Source of the DNA: Acinetobacter sp.
Lineage (GTDB): Bacteria; Pseudomonadota; Gammaproteobacteria; Pseudomonadales; Moraxellaceae
DNA length: 16,609 bases
NCBI GenBank assembly: GCA_030152675.1
Contig: JASLIY010000097.1
Location: 1 to 16,609 of the forward strand
Direction of reading: 5' to 3'
Shown here: piece after piece, positions 1 through 7,664 of the stretch
How positions within the stretch are numbered: position 1 is the first letter of the stretch
Layout: each line of letters opens with the position of its first letter
The notes under the pieces: generated by a model
Told to the model about the DNA's origin: nothing
Seen by the model: the letters and a program-made list of their open reading frames with translations, nothing else
Databases searched by the model: none
Made by a program: the position numbers and the translations under genes

Positions 1-979
1 ATTGGGTATCGGTGACAAAGCACTTCAAGGCCGCGACCTCGGTGACGCTGAGTTGCTGTTGTTGATACAGCAGAGCGCAATGCTGCACATAAGCCTGTGC
101 TGCTTTTGCTTTGATCTGCGCTTGAGCGATGACAAAACGGGTGTTTTGGAATTGACTTAACTTTTGCCCAAAGGCTTGGCGTTCAAGCACATACTGTTGC
201 GTCAGATGTAGCGCGCCAAACATCGCCCCGAGTGCCATCATGGAAATACTTAAGCGTTCGCGTGGCAGCTCTTGCATTAAATAGGCAAAACCTTGGCCTT
301 CTTCACCGAGCCGTTGTGAGATCGGCACCTGCACCTGATCAAAAAATAATTCCGCGGTGTCTTGTGCATGTAGTCCAATTTTTTTAAAGGCTTGGCTTTT
401 CTCTATTCCCGGCAATGTGGCATCTACCAATAAAATCGACATGCCTTTGGCCGCGGCGTGTGGCTCAGTTTTGACCACCAAGACGATGAGATCGGCATGC
501 AGTGCATTGGAAATAAATGTTTTAGATCCATTGACCAGATAGTGATCTTGTTGTCGTATGGCTTGGGTGCGGATGGCTTGTAAGTCCGAGCCAGCATGTG
601 CCTCGGTCATGGCAATGGCGGTCACCACCTCACCACTGACCATTTTGGGCAGCCAGTATTGTTTCTGTTGTTCGCTACCAATATTTTGAATATAGGGTGA
701 GACCAGTTCACTTTGTCCACCGATCGCTACGGCCAAGGCATTAAAACCGGCATGTGCTGCTTCTTGAACCAACATCAGTGAGTAACTGATCGGCGCGGCA
801 TAGCCACCATATTGCTCAGGGACATCCACACAGAGAAAGCCGTTCTGTCCGAGCTTGTGCCAGATCTCTCGAGGCATGTGTTCTTGCGCTTCCCATTGCG
901 CATAAAACGGCGCCACATGTTGCTTAAGAAAACGTTTAAAGTTATCTCGAAACAGTTCTAGTTCGGGGTCGATATGCAT
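1..979 (-). CDS. hcaD: Acyl-CoA dehydrogenase HcaD, 3' part cut by the window edge
   Basis: Translation from the ATG at 979 gives 326 open codons running off the left edge, so the C-terminal part is missing. Visible family features are the flavin/substrate-binding signature AMTEAHAGSD at residues 123-132 and the VNGSKTFISNA strand at 149-159, both typical of acyl-CoA dehydrogenases. The C-terminal helical domain, which normally carries the catalytic glutamate, is only partly present. A GGAGT ribosome site lies about 6 bases before the ATG. Position after hcaA, hcaB and hcaC matches ADP1 HcaD, which is thought to oxidise saturated phenylpropanoyl-CoA (such as hydrocaffeoyl-CoA) to the cinnamoyl-CoA form, using FAD and passing electrons to ETF. 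The family call is firm. The specific role rests on gene context. A 257-base gap containing tandem repeats separates it from hcaC. Confidence 0.85.
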   Translation of the reverse strand, partial: MHIDPELELFRDNFKRFLKQHVAPFYAQWEAQEHMPREIWHKLGQNGFLCVDVPEQYGGYAAPISYSLMLVQEAAHAGFNALAVAIGGQSELVSPYIQNIGSEQQKQYWLPKMVSGEVVTAIAMTEAHAGSDLQAIRTQAIRQQDHYLVNGSKTFISNALHADLIVLVVKTEPHAAAKGMSILLVDATLPGIEKSQAFKKIGLHAQDTAELFFDQVQVPISQRLGEEGQGFAYLMQELPRERLSISMMALGAMFGALHLTQQYVLERQAFGQKLSQFQNTRFVIAQAQIKAKAAQAYVQHCALLYQQQQLSVTEVAALKCFVTDTQ

Positions 980-1005
980 CAGATCACTCCACTTAACATT
1001 CAGTG

Positions 1006-1052
1006 TCTAGGTATTCAGTTTTAGGTATTCAGTTTCTAAGTTTGATTCAGTT
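1006..1052. repeat. Imperfect tandem repeat, about 15-bp unit, hcaC-hcaD gap
   Basis: Three adjoining units related to TCTAGGTATTCAGTT: 1006-1020 (15 bp), 1021-1034 (14 bp, first C lost) and 1035-1052 (18 bp, diverged, with TTTGATTCAGTT). They run directly into the 8-bp array that starts at 1052 and share its CTAGG core, so the two arrays may have grown from a common seed. Untranslated spacer. Confidence 0.8.
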
Positions 1053-1123
1053 TCTAGGCTTCTAGGCTTCTAGGTTTCTAGGTTTCTAGGTTTCTAGGCT
1101 TCTAGGCTTTTAGGTTTTTAAGT
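1052..1123. repeat. Tandem array of 8-bp unit TTCTAGGY
   Basis: Seven back-to-back octamers from 1052 to 1107, in the order C, C, T, T, T, C, C at the last base, followed by two decayed units, TTTTAGGT (1108-1115) and TTTTAAGT (1116-1123). Eight is not a multiple of three and each unit carries TAG (plus strand) or CTA/TAG (minus strand), so the array cannot be coding. It lies in the transcribed gap between hcaC and hcaD. Such arrays expand and contract by slipped-strand mispairing, so copy number may vary between strains. Confidence 0.95.
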
Positions 1124-1172
1124 TTTAGATTGCAAAAGTTCAAATACAAAAGACGGTACATCGCACTGCAAA

Positions 1173-1192
1173 ACAGCACTACACAGCACTAC
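1173..1192. repeat. Perfect 10-bp tandem duplication
   Basis: ACAGCACTAC occurs twice without a break (1173-1182 and 1183-1192), in the same hcaC-hcaD gap as the two longer arrays, about 45 bases before the hcaC stop codon on the plus coordinate. Confidence 0.9.
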
Positions 1193-1236
1193 GGGTTGAT
1201 CAAGTAATTGTATGGACGTCCGTTGCGGATAAGCGT

Positions 1237-3129
1237 TTAGATCGACTTAGAATGGGCTGCTGTCGACATCCGAATGATCAAGGGTTGGGTGGCTTGCGAG
1301 CCATGGAGTTCTTCGATCAGGGCAGCGCGTCGATGATGAATACGACTTTGATTTAAATTGCCCTTGTCGGTGATTTCACCAGCATCTAAATTCGGCGGCT
1401 CATGCATTAAGTACAGGCCTTGGATACGGGTCGAGCTGGTATGCGCATCCTGATTTAAACGGATTAAAAACTCACGGAACCAGTGGTGTATTTTGGGATG
1501 GTGCAGCAGTTGGATCGTGTCTACCTCCTTTAGATCGACTTGGGCATAGGCGGCACAGGCCTCAAGTTTCACAAACACCAACATGCCGATCGCGTCTAGA
1601 TTGACGCCGCTGATACAAACATCCTGAATCAGTTGATTGCCTTGGATCAGCACTTTATTGCGTAATGTGCCGACATTGACAAAGGTGCCGGTATTGAGTT
1701 TAAAGTCTTCAGCGATCCGCCCGTCATACATCAAGCCCTGTGCAGGATCATTGCGGTCGACCAAACGCACAGCATCGCCAGTCCGGAAATAGCCTTCTTC
1801 ATCAAAAATATGTTGTTGTTGCACCGCGGGGAGGCGCCAATAATGTTGCATCACATTCAAGCCACGCACGCAAAATTCTAGTTTGTCTCCAATTGGCGTG
1901 AGTTTGACTTCACAACCTGGCGCAGGAAAGCCAATAAATCCAGCCATCACTTTGGGGCCGGTGGTAAAGACACAGGACGGTGCGGTTTCGGTCATGCCCA
2001 GACCGCTCATGATTCGAATCCGCTCGCCACAATGTGCTTGTGCAATACGATCCAGCCGATTCCAACCCGCCTCAGACAATGCAGCGCCAGCAAAAAATAG
2101 AATTTTCACTTTGGCAAAAAAGCGCTCGCGCAACTCAGCATCACGTTCTAAGGCATGGGTGAGCTCTTCCCAACCTTTGGGCACGTTGAGATAAACCGTG
2201 GGGGAAATTTCTTTGAGGTTACGGATGGTTTGGTCAAACTTACCCGGCACAGGTTTACCCTCATCGATATAGATGCTGCCGCCGTTATATAAGGCAATCC
2301 CGACATTATGACTGCCGCCAAAGGTATGGTGCCATGACAGCCAGTCCAACAACACGGGTGGCGTTTCTGCAAATTCAGGAAAGGTCTGTAGCAACATTTG
2401 TTGATTGACACACAACATCAGCTGTGTGGTGGGCACGGCCTTGGGCATGTTGGTTGAACCCGAGGTAAATAAAAACTTGGCGATTTGATGCTGATCGATC
2501 GTAGCATAATGCGTTTGAATATCGCTGAGCGGCGTATCGAGTAACTGTTGAAACGGGGTGCAACTGCGCTGACCGATCTTGCCGGTTGGTGTGACCACTT
2601 CGATGTCACCAGCACAGACCTCGATCGCAGTAGAATACGCCGTGGCATCACTGGCATAGACCAAGCCCGGTGTAAGTAGGCCAAAGATATGCTTTAACTT
2701 GGAGAAATCTTTGGAGAGCAAGGAATAGGCCGGTGAAATCGCAGAAAATGGAATACCGGCCAACATCGCAGCCATGGAGAGGGTCAGGTGTTCTAAGTCA
2801 TTGCCAGATAGGATCACGATCGGACGCTGCTCAGAAAGTTGTGTTCTTTGCTTGAGGGCTTGGGCGATATGCCAAGCCCGACGCAAAGTTTCGGCATAAC
2901 TCAACTTGATCCATGCGCCGTGTTGATCGCGTTTTGCTACAAAGACACGGTCTGGCGTGTGCGTGGCAAAGTGAATCAAGCGATCGGTCAGTTTTTGTGG
3001 ATAGGGTTGTAGCTGCTCCTTGGGGGAGATATACAGCGTGTGCTCGACATAGTGAAAGTCAATCTCATGTCCACCGAGTTTGACAAAACGTTCAGGATAA
3101 ACTTGCTCCAAAGTATTGACTTGCGACAT
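1237..3129 (-). CDS. hcaC: Hydroxycinnamate (feruloyl)-CoA ligase HcaC
   Basis: Adenylate-forming enzyme of about 630 aa that activates ferulate, p-coumarate or caffeate to the CoA thioester using ATP, the first step of the pathway. In order it shows the phosphate-binding loop FTSGSTNMPK near residues 221-230, the MTETAP motif near 379-384, YFRTGD near 447-452 and the DGRIAEDFKL hinge near 469-478, all diagnostic of the AMP-binding ligase family. The length fits feruloyl-CoA synthetases, which are longer than most acyl-CoA ligases. A GTG at 3138 could extend the frame by three residues, but GGGAG sits directly against it. The ATG at 3129 has GGGAG eight bases upstream and is preferred. It follows hcaB after 92 bases. 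That gap holds the palindrome TTAACGTTAA (3166-3175) and a weak AAGCTTT/AAAGCTT inverted repeat. Confidence 0.92.
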   Translation of the reverse strand: MSQVNTLEQVYPERFVKLGGHEIDFHYVEHTLYISPKEQLQPYPQKLTDRLIHFATHTPDRVFVAKRDQHGAWIKLSYAETLRRAWHIAQALKQRTQLSEQRPIVILSGNDLEHLTLSMAAMLAGIPFSAISPAYSLLSKDFSKLKHIFGLLTPGLVYASDATAYSTAIEVCAGDIEVVTPTGKIGQRSCTPFQQLLDTPLSDIQTHYATIDQHQIAKFLFTSGSTNMPKAVPTTQLMLCVNQQMLLQTFPEFAETPPVLLDWLSWHHTFGGSHNVGIALYNGGSIYIDEGKPVPGKFDQTIRNLKEISPTVYLNVPKGWEELTHALERDAELRERFFAKVKILFFAGAALSEAGWNRLDRIAQAHCGERIRIMSGLGMTETAPSCVFTTGPKVMAGFIGFPAPGCEVKLTPIGDKLEFCVRGLNVMQHYWRLPAVQQQHIFDEEGYFRTGDAVRLVDRNDPAQGLMYDGRIAEDFKLNTGTFVNVGTLRNKVLIQGNQLIQDVCISGVNLDAIGMLVFVKLEACAAYAQVDLKEVDTIQLLHHPKIHHWFREFLIRLNQDAHTSSTRIQGLYLMHEPPNLDAGEITDKGNLNQSRIHHRRAALIEELHGSQATQPLIIRMSTAAHSKSI

Positions 3130-3221
3130 GACACTCACTCCCTGTTGGTGTTCATCGGATGATGTTTAACGTTAAGCTTTGAGGCTAAAAGTGAAACAAG
3201 TGAAAGCTTCAGTATTGCGGT

Positions 3222-4673
3222 CTAGATCGGATATTGCCGCGCTGTGGTTTGGATGGTGATCCAGCGCATCTCAGTAAATTCAGCCAGTGCCATTTTACTG
3301 CCGAAGCGACCATAACCACTGTGCTTGACCCCGCCAAATGGCATTTGTGCCTCATCATGCACGGTGGCGCCATTGATGTGACAGATCCCCGATTCAATCT
3401 GTTTGGCCACCGCTAAGGCTTGTGCCAGATCCTGACTAAACACTGCTGAGGACAAACCAAACTCACTGTCGTTGGCCAGTGCGATGGCCTGATCTTGGCT
3501 TTTAAAGCGTTGAATCGTACACAAGGGGCCAAATGATTCTTCACGGTATAAGCGCATCTGTTCGGTGACATTGACGATTAAGGTCGGTTGCATCGTGGTA
3601 CCATCAATGTGCAGACCCAAGGGCAATTCAGCACCGTGTGCTTGCGCATCTTCAACCAGTTGGCGAATGCGATCTGCGCTACGTTGACTCTCCAAGAGTC
3701 CCAGTGCGGCTGTTTGTTGTTGAGGGTTGGCCGCTTGCAGGGTTTTGGTTTTGGCGATTAATTTTTCAATCAAAGCATCGGCGACCCGCTCATCGACCAA
3801 TACGCGTTCAGTCGACATACAGATTTGACCTTGGTTGAAAAAGGCGCCAAAGGCGATGGCCTCAACCGCATCGTCTAGATTGGCTTGCTCTAAAACCATG
3901 ACGGGGGCTTTTCCACCCAGTTCCAGTAGCACCGGTTTGAGATATTGCGCTGCTGTGGCTGCCACAATTTTGCCAACATGCGTGGAGCCAGTGAAGTTGA
4001 TGCGTTTGCTGAGTGGATGTGAAATTAAACGCGCGACGATGGGGGCTGCATCTTCTGCGGCATGGGTGATCACATTGACCACGCCATCGCCCAAACCAGC
4101 TTGGTTTAAGATCTGGCCGATCAAACGATGCGTGGCAGGACAGGCTTCGGAGGCTTTGAGCACCACGGTATTGCCGCAGGCCAAAGGCATGGCCAAGGCA
4201 CGTGTCGCCAAGATCACCGGTGCATTCCACGGTGCCATCCCGACGATGACCCCACACGGCACTCGTATGCCCATGGCCAGATTGCCGGGCACATCAGAGG
4301 GGATCACACTGCCATCGATTTGAGTGGTCATGGCAGCGGCCTCGCGTAGCATATTGGCAGCCAAGTGCACATTGAAGCCATACCACGTCGCAGTCGATCC
4401 TGTTTCTCGCATCCCCGTGGCAATAAACTGATCGCGGTGCTGCTCCATCAAGTCGGCAGCTTTGAGCAGGCGTAGACGTCGTTCGGTTGGCGCGAGTGTT
4501 GACCATGTTTTAAATGCACGATGAGCAGATTCAATGGCTTGATCAACATCCTCGACGCTTGCGGCGGCGCTGATCGAGGCCACACTGCCATCGATCGGGC
4601 TGATTCGTTCAAAGCTTTTGCCTGAACTCGAATCCAATGACTTGCCGTGTATCAGTAACTGTACGTTTTGCAT
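3222..4673 (-). CDS. hcaB: Aromatic aldehyde (vanillin-type) dehydrogenase HcaB
   Basis: NAD(P)-dependent aldehyde dehydrogenase of 483 aa, the usual family length. Key residues are all present: Asn150 in APWNAP, Lys173 in VLKASE (cofactor binding), general base Glu251 in LELGGKAP, catalytic nucleophile Cys285 in GQICMST, and Glu379 in REESFGP. In the hca pathway it oxidises the benzaldehyde released by HcaA (vanillin, 4-hydroxybenzaldehyde or protocatechualdehyde) to the benzoate. The start ATG has AGGAAG upstream at good spacing. It lies 91 bases after hcaA, with a stem-loop in the gap. The specific substrate is inferred from the neighbours. The family assignment is certain. Confidence 0.93.
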   Translation of the reverse strand: MQNVQLLIHGKSLDSSSGKSFERISPIDGSVASISAAASVEDVDQAIESAHRAFKTWSTLAPTERRLRLLKAADLMEQHRDQFIATGMRETGSTATWYGFNVHLAANMLREAAAMTTQIDGSVIPSDVPGNLAMGIRVPCGVIVGMAPWNAPVILATRALAMPLACGNTVVLKASEACPATHRLIGQILNQAGLGDGVVNVITHAAEDAAPIVARLISHPLSKRINFTGSTHVGKIVAATAAQYLKPVLLELGGKAPVMVLEQANLDDAVEAIAFGAFFNQGQICMSTERVLVDERVADALIEKLIAKTKTLQAANPQQQTAALGLLESQRSADRIRQLVEDAQAHGAELPLGLHIDGTTMQPTLIVNVTEQMRLYREESFGPLCTIQRFKSQDQAIALANDSEFGLSSAVFSQDLAQALAVAKQIESGICHINGATVHDEAQMPFGGVKHSGYGRFGSKMALAEFTEMRWITIQTTARQYPI

Positions 4674-4718
4674 GGATATACTTCCTTATATTTCCAAAAT
4701 AAAGACTGCGCCTGTAAA

Positions 4719-4737
4719 ACGCAGCCTGATGCTGCGT
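4719..4737 (-). terminator. Intercistronic stem-loop between hcaA and hcaB
   Basis: Perfect 7-bp stem ACGCAGC (4719-4725) and GCTGCGT (4731-4737) around a 5-base loop. On the minus strand, the direction of hca transcription, the stem is followed by TTTTA. This fits a weak intrinsic terminator or attenuator, or a processing/stability hairpin that lets hcaA mRNA exceed the downstream genes. The plus strand has no T run, so only the minus orientation makes sense. Confidence 0.55.
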
Positions 4738-4764
4738 CATCTAGTCAACAACGCTGGACTGAGC

Positions 4765-5598
4765 TTACTCGGCGCGCTTATAACTTTGTAGTCCTGGTTT
4801 AATCGATTTTTCATCTAAAAACTGAGTTAAACCTTGTTGACGACCGCCTTCGGTATCACGGTGATTACATTGATCCAATTTGGCATATAAATAATCTTCG
4901 TTTTGATCCCATGTCAGTTCACGGCAACGTTTAAAGCCATTTTTGGCGGTACGCAGCACCACTGGATTTTTTTCCAGTAAGACTTTGGCCAGTTCGATCA
5001 CTTCGTTTTTGAGCTGGCTGAGCGGCACACTCTTATTCACCAAGCCCATAGCTTCAGCTTCCTGACCGCTAAAGGTTTTGCCTGTCATGATGTAATACAA
5101 GGCCGTGCGATGCCCAACCGTATCGGCCATGGCTTTACTGACCAAGTTGCCCGGTGGGATGCCCCAGTTAATCTCGGAGAGGCCAAAGGTGGCTTCGTCC
5201 GCAGCAATCGCCAAGTCGCAAGCAACCAAAGGAGAAAATCCGCCGCCAAAGCACCAGCCATTGACCATCGCGATGGTGGGTTTGCTATACATGCGTAGCA
5301 ATTGCCATTGCCAACGGCAGGAATCACGGCGAATACGTTCTTGAAAAATTTCAGGTTGGCTATCGACTTCACGGAAATATTCTTTTAAATCCATTCCCGC
5401 AGTCCAAGAATCCCCAGCACCGGTCAAGACCAGAACTTTTGCATCCTGATCCAATTCAAGGGTTTCCAGCACATCGATCATTTCCTTGTTGAGGGTGGGG
5501 CTCATGGCATTCTTTTTTTCAGGGCGATTCAGGCAGACCCAAGCGATTCCATCTTCTACTTTGACATCTACGGTATCCCAACGATTCTTATAAGACAT
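4765..5598 (-). CDS. hcaA: Hydroxycinnamoyl-CoA hydratase-lyase HcaA (crotonase family)
   Basis: 277-aa crotonase-fold enzyme that adds water to feruloyl-, p-coumaroyl- or caffeoyl-CoA and then cleaves the product to acetyl-CoA and the aromatic aldehyde. Functional residues known from Pseudomonas fluorescens HCHL (Met70, Tyr75, Gly120, Ser123, Glu143, Tyr239) all appear here one position earlier: Met69, Tyr74, Gly119, Ser122, Glu142 in FGLSEINWG, and Tyr238. This supports HCHL specificity over a generic enoyl-CoA hydratase. The oxyanion-hole segments are AGMDLKEYF and WCFGGGFSP. It is the first gene of the leftward hca operon, with GGAGA upstream of the ATG and a shared control region with divergent hcaK. 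Confidence 0.94.
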   Translation of the reverse strand: MSYKNRWDTVDVKVEDGIAWVCLNRPEKKNAMSPTLNKEMIDVLETLELDQDAKVLVLTGAGDSWTAGMDLKEYFREVDSQPEIFQERIRRDSCRWQWQLLRMYSKPTIAMVNGWCFGGGFSPLVACDLAIAADEATFGLSEINWGIPPGNLVSKAMADTVGHRTALYYIMTGKTFSGQEAEAMGLVNKSVPLSQLKNEVIELAKVLLEKNPVVLRTAKNGFKRCRELTWDQNEDYLYAKLDQCNHRDTEGGRQQGLTQFLDEKSIKPGLQSYKRAE

Positions 5599-5636
5599 GT
5601 CTGTTCTCCATTCGGTCTTTATCGTATTGATGATTT

Positions 5637-5665
5637 AATCTAGTATCAGTTTGGCTTATATTCAA
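5637..5665 (-). promoter_or_regulatory. Candidate promoter of hcaABCD
   Basis: On the minus strand a -35-like TTGAAT (5660-5665) and a -10-like TAGATT (5637-5642) are separated by exactly 17 bases; each matches four of six consensus bases. Transcription would start near 5630, about 30 bases before the hcaA ATG. The palindrome AAGCGCTT (5664-5671) overlaps the -35 box and sits inside a looser TTCAA...TTGAA repeat, a plausible place for HcaR to bind. Prediction only. Confidence 0.4.
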
Positions 5666-5753
5666 GCGCTTTCTGTTTGAAATTTAAAATTAATTTTAAG
5701 TGATTGATTTATAGTGAAAAATATAATTAAATTATTATTTTATATTTTAATTG

Positions 5754-5770
5754 CTTGTTAAATATACAAG
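5754..5770. promoter_or_regulatory. Inverted repeat CTTGT-N7-ACAAG upstream of hcaK, possible HcaR operator
   Basis: Five-base arms CTTGT (5754-5758) and ACAAG (5766-5770) with an AT-only 7-base spacer, about 90 bases before the hcaK ATG. The 17-bp size suits a MarR dimer. The hcaK promoter itself is unclear: TTGTTA (5755-5760) and TGATAT (5777-5782) give a weak match with 16-base spacing that would overlap this repeat. Whether HcaR binds here is inference. Confidence 0.3.
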
Positions 5771-5857
5771 ATTAGCTGATATTGTGTGTGCTCACTTGAG
5801 CGCAATGTATCAACAGGAAGTGTCTACATCAGGGTTTTAAATCAAGGACAATCAGTC

Positions 5858-7093
5858 ATGGAAAAGAGTGTGAGTCAAAAAGGAAAAGCCACGCTAACCC
5901 TTGCATTGTGTTTTGCGATTGCGATTTTTGAAGGATTTGATCTTCAATCGATGGGCGTCGCGGCACCACGCATGCGTATGGAGTTTGGTTTAGATCATGC
6001 CCAAATGGCATGGGCATTTAGCGCGGCAACTTTGGGCACCTTGCCCGGTGCGATTTTAGGCGGGCGTTTTGCCGATCAATTCGGTCGTAAAAAAGTATTA
6101 ATTATTAGCATTTTATTATTTGGAATCATGTCGGCATTGACGGCTTTTACCCAGCAATACAGTATGTTGATTTTTGTTCGGTTTCTCACGGGACTCGGTA
6201 TGGGTGGGGCTTTACCGATGATGATTACGCTTGCCTCGGAAGCGGTCTCCACGCAGCACAGAGCAACCGCCGTGAGTATTATGTATAGCGGAATCCCTTT
6301 TGGTGGAATGCTTACCTCTTTTGTGGCGATGGCTTTGGCCGCAGATCAAGAGTGGCGGCATATTTTTTATATTGGCGGTTTTGCGCCGATCTTATTGATT
6401 CCCTTGCTACTCAAATATTTACCCGAATCCAGTGCCTACTTGCGACAAGTTCAAGCGGCACAGCAGCATAACGCGGCGCCAACGACATCATTTTGGGAGG
6501 TTTTATTTGCCAAAACGCGTCGTTTTTCAACCTTGCAAATTTGGTTAAGTTTTTTCTGTACCTTGGTGGTGCTGTATTTCCTACTCAATTGGTTGCCGTT
6601 GTTGATGGGGGAGCAAGGACTCAATAAAACGCAGGCCAACTACGTACAAATTGGTTATAACTTGGGTGGCATCTTCGGCTCGATCCTGATGGGCATCTTA
6701 CTCGACAAGTTACGCATGCCTGTGGTGATCAAGTTGATTTATGCAGGGGTGCTGCTGTCCTTATGCTGCCTCGCCATTTCTCCGAGCGTTGCGTTACTGG
6801 CCTTGTCTGCGGTGGGCTGTGGCATGTTTATCGTCGGAGGCCAATCGGCGTTATATGGTTTGGCTGCGATGTTTTATCCGACCGAAATGCGCGGCACAGG
6901 TGTGGGTGCCGCGGTCGCTGTGGGGCGTTTGGGATCTTTTGCCGGGCCGCTCTTGGCTGGCATGTTACTTTCACTCGGCTCTAGCTCAGCCATGGTGATC
7001 GGCGCCAGTATCCCGATTATTTTGATTGCCGCTTTTTCAGCGTTATTGTTGGTACGTAAACCGGTGGTGGATGGGGTGCTGCAAAAAGTTTGA
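5858..7093 (+). CDS. hcaK: Hydroxycinnamate/aromatic acid MFS transporter HcaK
   Basis: 411-aa membrane protein with about 12 hydrophobic segments, the size of aromatic acid:H+ symporters (AAHS, the PcaK-type family). The first membrane segment contains EGFDLQSMG around residues 25-33, with the Asp typical of AAHS members. The loop between segments 2 and 3 holds the MFS signature GGRFADQFGRKKV (68-80). It likely imports hydroxycinnamates with protons. The frame is open upstream to a GTG at 5786. The ATG at 5858 is preferred because AAGGA lies nine bases before it and the extra 24 residues are polar and unlike the family. It is divergent from hcaA, with hcaR downstream in the same direction. 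Substrate comes from context. Confidence 0.88.
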   Translation: MEKSVSQKGKATLTLALCFAIAIFEGFDLQSMGVAAPRMRMEFGLDHAQMAWAFSAATLGTLPGAILGGRFADQFGRKKVLIISILLFGIMSALTAFTQQYSMLIFVRFLTGLGMGGALPMMITLASEAVSTQHRATAVSIMYSGIPFGGMLTSFVAMALAADQEWRHIFYIGGFAPILLIPLLLKYLPESSAYLRQVQAAQQHNAAPTTSFWEVLFAKTRRFSTLQIWLSFFCTLVVLYFLLNWLPLLMGEQGLNKTQANYVQIGYNLGGIFGSILMGILLDKLRMPVVIKLIYAGVLLSLCCLAISPSVALLALSAVGCGMFIVGGQSALYGLAAMFYPTEMRGTGVGAAVAVGRLGSFAGPLLAGMLLSLGSSSAMVIGASIPIILIAAFSALLLVRKPVVDGVLQKV

Positions 7094-7147
7094 GGCACTG
7101 CATTGGTTTAATGCTTAGTGATTCAATCTTATTCAACTTCGAACAAC

Positions 7148-7179
7148 AATGAAGTATGATCTTGCGATCATGCTTCATT
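7148..7179 (+). terminator. 14-bp stem-loop between hcaK and hcaR
   Basis: AATGAAGTATGATC (7148-7161) pairs with GATCATGCTTCATT (7166-7179), with one G-U pair and a TTGC loop, followed by TAGTT. It is 54 bases after the hcaK stop and only 18 bases before the hcaR ATG, so it would end most hcaK transcripts yet would also form in an hcaR leader. Its core ATGATC-N4-GATCAT is also a symmetrical DNA site that a MarR dimer could bind. Confidence 0.65.
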
Positions 7180-7197
7180 TAGTTAAAAGCGTATTTT

Positions 7198-7641
7198 ATG
7201 TCAAATCCATTGAGTGAAACTCAGTCACCGACATTGAGTTATATGATCGCACGCGTTGATCGTATTATTAGTAAGATTTTGACGGAACAATTAAAAGTTT
7301 TGGATATTTCTTTAGCGCAATACACGGCTTTATCTGTGCTTGCGACCAAGGTGGAGGGAATCTCAAATGCCAAGTTGGCGGAGCGTTCGTTTATCAAACC
7401 GCAGTCAGCGAATAAGATCGTGCAAGAGTTATTACACTTGGGCTGGATTGAAAAAAATTCAGATCCAACACATGGGCGTAGAATTTTAGTGAAATTAACC
7501 GCAGCGGGTATTGAAAAACTCAAGCAATGTAATGTTGTGGTGGCCTCGCTTGAAGAGAAAATGTTGCATGGTGTGGATGTCAATTTGGCTTTATTGATCC
7601 GGAATAACTTGGAAATCATGGTCAACAATCTGAGAAAATAA
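7198..7641 (+). CDS. hcaR: MarR-family repressor HcaR
   Basis: 147-aa winged-helix regulator. The DNA-binding helix-turn-helix spans roughly residues 56-80 (SNAKLAERS, then the recognition helix with KPQSANKIVQEL) and the wing is DPTHGRRI at about 89-96. Helices at both ends would form the dimer. In ADP1, HcaR represses the hca genes and is released by hydroxycinnamoyl-CoA thioesters, the product of HcaC, so the same feedback is likely here. No clear ribosome site precedes the ATG (AT-rich AAGCGTATTTT), which fits low expression. It follows hcaK in the same direction across a hairpin. The family call is firm. Identity as HcaR rests on position. Confidence 0.88.
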   Translation: MSNPLSETQSPTLSYMIARVDRIISKILTEQLKVLDISLAQYTALSVLATKVEGISNAKLAERSFIKPQSANKIVQELLHLGWIEKNSDPTHGRRILVKLTAAGIEKLKQCNVVVASLEEKMLHGVDVNLALLIRNNLEIMVNNLRK

Positions 7642-7664
7642 AATAGCCTGATGTATTTAAACTG

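Noticed and set aside
3835..4323. Long plus-strand frame (162 codons) inside hcaB
   Set aside because: It lies fully antisense to an intact aldehyde dehydrogenase with all catalytic residues; its composition is that of a shadow frame.
5786..5857. GTG-initiated 24-residue extension of HcaK
   Set aside because: No ribosome site before the GTG, polar residues not typical of the family N-terminus, and a well-placed AAGGA before the ATG at 5858.
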